A DNA stretch of 55,047 nucleotides from an uncultured Prevotellaceae bacterium. Its GTDB lineage: Bacteria; Bacteroidota; Bacteroidia; Bacteroidales; Bacteroidaceae. A program made the translations under genes and the position numbers. How positions within the stretch are numbered: position 1 is the stretch's first letter; each line of letters begins with the position of its first letter. The stretch is taken from contig ONMN01000005.1 in NCBI GenBank assembly GCA_900318885.1, positions 1-55,047 on the forward strand, in the 5' to 3' direction. Shown piece by piece: positions 52,226-55,047 of this stretch. The notes under the pieces were generated by a model. The model worked only from the letters and a program-made list of their open reading frames with translations, was not told the origin of the DNA and ran no database searches.

Positions 52226-53938
52226 TTACTTGCATTTCTCGATGTGTATCCAGTCGGCATCGAGCCAGCCGCGGTCGGTCTTGGCGTTGGTCTCGACACT
52301 GACGAAACCGAACTTTGCACCAATCCATTTGCCCTGGCGCATGTTGTACGAGCCACCGCAATCGGTCCATTTCTTGCCGTTCAGACTGTAGGCGAAACGG
52401 ACCATGGGTTTGCCGCCATGAGCCACACCAGCCTCGGTGTTGGTGACGGTGAGTCGCAGGAAGATGTCCTCGTGGATGCCGGGCTTATAGTCAATCTTAT
52501 CCTCGGCGGTAGGCTTCAGCGTGGCAATGAGCTGCTCCTCCTGGGGCTTGCCCTTGTCGGCATCCTTGCAGGTCAGCAGCAGCAGCTGGAATTCTTTACC
52601 GACGCGCTTGACGACCAGTGCCTGATAGTCGAGGCCCATCATGATGAGACCGCCCATCTGTCCGTCGGCCTTCGACGTGAAGCGAACCTTTGCGGTGGCC
52701 ATGAACTCGTCGGCAGGAGTCTTCTGCAACAGCATGTTTGGCACGAGGAAGAGGTTGTCTGACTTCTCACCTCTCACCTCTGACCTCTCACCTCTTAATT
52801 TATACGTGTAGATACGCATGGTGCCGAAGGCGGTGGGGACTCCGAACTTCTCGTCGTAGTTGGCCTGCCACTGCCACTGCTTACCGATAGTGGTGCTGTT
52901 GAACTCGTCACTCTCAGCCGGGTTGACCGTCACTGTGCTCGAAGTTTTCGGCTTCGAGAAAGTGGTGACGGGCTCGCCCTTCTTGCCCATGATGGGCCAG
53001 CCGGACGACCAGTCGACGGGATTCAAGTGTACCACGCGACCGTAGGCCTCCTTGTCCTGGAAATGAATAAACCAGTCCTCATCGTATTTATTATGTACCC
53101 ACGCGCCCTGGTGAGGGCCGTTGATATTGGTCTTGCCCTGAGCGAGCACTACCTTATGTTCGTAGGGACCGTAGGGCGACTTCGAGCGCATAGCCAGTTG
53201 GAAACCCTCGGGCACGCCACCGGCAGGACACATAATCCAATACCATCCGTCACGCTTGTAAAACTTCGGACCCTCGCAGGTGCGGTTCTCGGTGCCGTTG
53301 CCGTCGAACACGATGACGGGCTGACCAATGGGACGTGTACCGTCGGCAGATAACTCTCTGACAGTCAGTACGGAAGCAAATTTTGCTCTCGAATTAGCCC
53401 AGCCGTTTACCAGGTAGCAACGACCATCGTCATCCCAGAGTGGGGTAGTGTCGATGTAGCCCTGACCCTTGATGACACAGACGGGCGCTTCCCACTCGCC
53501 GGCAGGGTCGCCGTTGCGCGTCTTGACCATCATCACGCCGAAGTCCGGGTCGCCCCAATAGATGTAATACTGTCCGTCGTGATAGCGGATGCTGGGAGCC
53601 CACACGCCAGCGCCATGCTGAGGGGTATTGAAGTGCTCAACGAGTTTGTCGTCACCCTCGTAGAGCTTGCTGAGGGCATAGCCCACAATCTCCCAGTTCA
53701 CCAAGTCCTTCGAGTGGAGGATGGGCAGTCCGGGCGTACACTGAAACGACGATGCCGTCAGGTAGTAGTCCTCGCCGCTGGGACCCACGCAGACGTCAGG
53801 GTCGGAGTAGTCGGCATTAATCACGGGGTTGGTGTAGGTGCCGTCGCCATTGTCGGGGTTCCATACTTGCGAATAGTACTGTCCCATCATCGTCATGGGC
53901 AACACAGTCAAAAGGGTACAGATTAGTTTTTTCATCAT
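52226..53938 (-). CDS. Glycoside hydrolase family 43 protein
   Basis: Start at ATG 53938 (MMKKLICTLLTVLPMTMMGQ) because longer frames run into the -7 box; 570 aa. After the signal peptide comes a five-bladed propeller with the GH43 triad: base Asp46 in DYSDPDV, pKa-modulating Asp in YIDTTPLWDDDG, and acid Glu in CEGPKFYKRDG. A beta-sandwich follows (SDEFNSTTIGKQWQW onward) of the beta-xylosidase C-terminal type. It likely acts as arabinofuranosidase or xylosidase on pectin or xylan side chains. A 7-nt array encodes LRGERSEVRGEKSD in the sandwich domain. Confidence 0.94.
   Translation of the reverse strand: MMKKLICTLLTVLPMTMMGQYYSQVWNPDNGDGTYTNPVINADYSDPDVCVGPSGEDYYLTASSFQCTPGLPILHSKDLVNWEIVGYALSKLYEGDDKLVEHFNTPQHGAGVWAPSIRYHDGQYYIYWGDPDFGVMMVKTRNGDPAGEWEAPVCVIKGQGYIDTTPLWDDDGRCYLVNGWANSRAKFASVLTVRELSADGTRPIGQPVIVFDGNGTENRTCEGPKFYKRDGWYWIMCPAGGVPEGFQLAMRSKSPYGPYEHKVVLAQGKTNINGPHQGAWVHNKYDEDWFIHFQDKEAYGRVVHLNPVDWSSGWPIMGKKGEPVTTFSKPKTSSTVTVNPAESDEFNSTTIGKQWQWQANYDEKFGVPTAFGTMRIYTYKLRGERSEVRGEKSDNLFLVPNMLLQKTPADEFMATAKVRFTSKADGQMGGLIMMGLDYQALVVKRVGKEFQLLLLTCKDADKGKPQEEQLIATLKPTAEDKIDYKPGIHEDIFLRLTVTNTEAGVAHGGKPMVRFAYSLNGKKWTDCGGSYNMRQGKWIGAKFGFVSVETNAKTDRGWLDADWIHIEKCK
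52760..52794 (-). repeat. Heptanucleotide array in the GH43 gene, word TCACCTC
   Basis: TGACTTC, TCACCTC, TCACCTC, TGACCTC, TCACCTC: five units, period 7. It gives the repeating basic/acidic peptide RGERSEVRGEKS. Confidence 0.85.
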
Positions 53939-53968
53939 TTTTTCGTTTGTAGTTTTGCTTTTTCGGTG

Positions 53969-53976
53969 CAAAGATA
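53969..53976 (-). promoter_or_regulatory. -7 element of the GH43 gene
   Basis: TATCTTTG on the minus strand (complement of 53969-53976), about 31 nt before the ATG. No clear -33 TTTG is found at the usual distance, as at the pectinesterase gene; both may depend on a PUL regulator. Confidence 0.6.
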
Positions 53977-54026
53977 CACATTTTTTTTAAAATCAGGTAT
54001 ATTATACCCAACATATTTATGAAAAG

Positions 54027-54055
54027 AGCCCGCAGTTTTTATCTGCAGGCCCTTC
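54027..54055 (-). terminator. Terminator after the smalltalk gene
   Basis: On the minus strand GCCTGCAG pairs with CTGCGGGC (one G-U) across ATAAAAA and is followed by TCTTTTC. It lies about 40 nt after the stop of the 37-aa gene. Confidence 0.7.
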
Positions 54056-54093
54056 CTTAGTCTATCCGTTTAATCCGATAGATCCGTGGTCGT

Positions 54094-54207
54094 CTAAAAT
54101 AGTGGTCCGAATCCCATACATGACGTTGTTCCCAGCGCCGTGGCGGCCGCCGTGATGGCTGCTACTATCACCTTCAACAGCACATCCCAAAATCGCTTGT
54201 TCTTCAT
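54094..54207 (-). CDS. Smalltalk-type peptide, 37 aa
   Basis: ATG at 54207, TAG at 54094-54096. The peptide starts MKNKRFWDVLLKVIVAAITA and continues AATALGTTSCMGFGPLF: a basic start, one hydrophobic helix, and a lipobox-like GTTSC. This matches the 'smalltalk' family of tiny Bacteroidales proteins. They usually sit between an HU-like gene and an N-acetylmuramoyl-L-alanine amidase gene; the role is unknown, though a spanin- or holin-like function has a certain logic. The HU-like gene is present upstream, but no amidase follows: the next gene is GH43. Too short for ordinary ORF limits. Confidence 0.85.
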   Translation of the reverse strand: MKNKRFWDVLLKVIVAAITAAATALGTTSCMGFGPLF

Positions 54208-54209
54208 AA

Positions 54210-54244
54210 CTTAACTATTATCTGTTATCTCTTAACTCTTAACT
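54210..54244 (-). repeat. Heptanucleotide array between the HU-like and smalltalk genes, word CTTAACT
   Basis: CTTAACT, ATTATCT, GTTATCT, CTTAACT, CTTAACT: five units, period 7, filling the spacer just upstream of the smalltalk ATG. Confidence 0.8.
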
Positions 54245-54272
54245 CAAAAGAGTCGCCCCAAAGGGCGCTCTT

Positions 54273-55047
54273 TTAATTCTGGTCCATACCGCCACCGGGG
54301 TTACCGCTCTTGTAGAAGTACTTGGTTGCAACCTCACTCGACTCACCGTCCTTGATGGCGATAGCCTTCACGGTAGTGTTTTCCGTCAGAGTGAATGCCT
54401 CACTGTACAGAGTGCTCTCGGCCGTAGGCGTGCTGCCGTCGGTGGTGTAGTGGATCTCTGCGCCGTCAGGACCGCTCATGCTCACCTGAGTAGACTCAGT
54501 GAACGACGTGTTACCGTTGATGCTGGGCGAAGTCAGCGTCTGGTTCTGCGAACCGGAGCCCTGGTTATCACTCCCCTCGCCATTTGGAGAGGGGTCGGGG
54601 GTGAGGCTGCTCTCGGTGTCCTCCACGTCGCCAGAAGTAGAGGTCACGCGCTTCACCTCGTTGCCGTTGCGGTCGTAGCAGGTAATCTGGATGGCGGTGT
54701 TCTTCAGCTCGTCCTTCAGGTCGACGCTCGGGGTGAAGATGATGCGACGGCTCGAGATCAGACTCGTCTTCACATCGTTCACGTCCTCCACAGCCTTGCT
54801 TCGCAGTCCGAAGCGCATGCTTCCCAGTCCGGGCAGCGCCACCGAGTGGCCTTCCGTAGCCCACGCCTTGATTACCTCACCTGCTGCATCCCAGCAAGCC
54901 TTCATCACGCCCTGGCTCACACCGCTGCGCAGGGCAGCCTCCTTGATGACCTTTGCCTGGGTCAGGCTGGAGTACATCTCGGGCTTCATCACATAGCGGT
55001 ACTTGCCCGCCGATTCCTTGTCAAACTTCAGCAGTCGTTCCACTGCC
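54273..55047 (-). CDS. HU-HIG DNA-binding protein fused to a chitobiase-C-like Ig domain (start codon cut by window end)
   Basis: The frame is open to the window end. The last base is probably the G of an ATG whose first two bases lie outside, giving MAVERLLKFDKES; that start is inferred. Residues up to about 130 form an HU-like DNA-binding domain of the HU-HIG type (VIKEAALRSGVSQGVMKACW; LPGLGSMRFGLRSKAV; SSRRIIFTPSVDLKDELKN). A low-complexity linker follows with LTPDPSPNGEG, which is a DNA repeat read in frame. The C-terminal domain (GAEIHYTTDGSTPTAESTLY) resembles the chitobiase C-terminal Ig-like fold. The mix of DNA-binding and surface-type domains is odd. Family members travel with smalltalk and amidase genes. 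Confidence 0.85.
   Translation of the reverse strand, partial: AVERLLKFDKESAGKYRYVMKPEMYSSLTQAKVIKEAALRSGVSQGVMKACWDAAGEVIKAWATEGHSVALPGLGSMRFGLRSKAVEDVNDVKTSLISSRRIIFTPSVDLKDELKNTAIQITCYDRNGNEVKRVTSTSGDVEDTESSLTPDPSPNGEGSDNQGSGSQNQTLTSPSINGNTSFTESTQVSMSGPDGAEIHYTTDGSTPTAESTLYSEAFTLTENTTVKAIAIKDGESSEVATKYFYKSGNPGGGMDQN
54571..54606 (-). repeat. Palindromic repeat inserted in frame in the HU-like gene
   Basis: CTCCCCTC...GAGAGGGG forms a hairpin followed by TCGGGGGTGAG. It encodes LTPDPSPNGEG, a peptide that recurs in unrelated Bacteroidetes proteins because the DNA repeat is dispersed. Confidence 0.75.

Overview
The window looks like chromosomal DNA of a Bacteroidales bacterium, most likely Prevotellaceae (Prevotella/Segatella type). 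The grounds are a SusC/SusD pair, promoters of the Bacteroidetes form (TTTG, 19-20 nt, TAnnTTTG), almost no Shine-Dalgarno sequences, Bacteroidales-only families (DUF2807, DUF5056, DUF4492, smalltalk, HU-HIG) and a secreted enzyme ending in a Prevotella-style C-terminal motif. I see no rRNA, tRNA, CRISPR array, intact insertion sequence or phage gene.

Layout. 1-690: end of a probable polyvalent-kinase gene, then a repeat-rich non-coding stretch. 691-6346 (+): mfd, then a TolQ/ExbB - 42-aa membrane peptide - ExbD - ExbD operon. 8897-6300 (-): RNA m5C methyltransferase, thyA, folA. 8992-11527 (+): envelope-stress operon (DUF2807 lipoprotein, DUF6249-like, PspC, ECF sigma, DUF5056 putative anti-sigma). 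17373-11499 (-): unknown membrane protein, TlpA-like thioredoxin, topoisomerase III, and a PorE-like TPR/PD40/OmpA lipoprotein. 17394-19427: a 2-kb segment bounded by 44-bp inverted repeats that are themselves outward promoters. It holds a DUF2975/HTH/CXXC gene set and a relic of a DUF3987 gene. 19452-24534: secreted DNA/RNA endonuclease facing a DUF4492-cydA-cydB-MATE operon. 24667-30476 (+): coiled-coil protein, TolC, HlyD and two ABC-2 permeases. 32252-30471 (-): PP2C phosphatase. 33499-32273 (-): pepT. 33612-36843 (+): acyltransferase, uracil permease, LicD. 41749-36844 (-): metG, a nucleotidyltransferase-PLP enzyme fusion, and an ornithine cyclodeaminase-like protein. 42050-53938: a pectin-type polysaccharide utilisation locus (giant pectinesterase, SusC, SusD, GH43). 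54094-55047: smalltalk peptide and HU-HIG protein.

How genes work together. The pectinesterase would trim pectin, SusCD would import oligosaccharides using TonB/ExbBD energy, and GH43 would cut arabinose or xylose side chains. LicC-like fusion plus LicD suggests phospho-amine decoration of a surface glycan. CydAB with DUF4492 gives high-affinity oxygen respiration.

The most unusual signal is not a gene. About fifteen micro-arrays of exactly 7-nt (sometimes 8-nt) words, each with its own word, sit in operon spacers and inside reading frames: mfd twice, the signal peptide of the PorE-like protein, the linker of the fusion enzyme, GH43, the RNA methyltransferase and the anti-sigma gene. With them go two arrays of 21-22-nt dyad units, large inverted repeats beside relics of a kinase/DUF3987/HU/smalltalk gene family, and a promoter block copied almost exactly between loci. 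Convergent genes nearly always overlap or abut, leaving no room for terminators.
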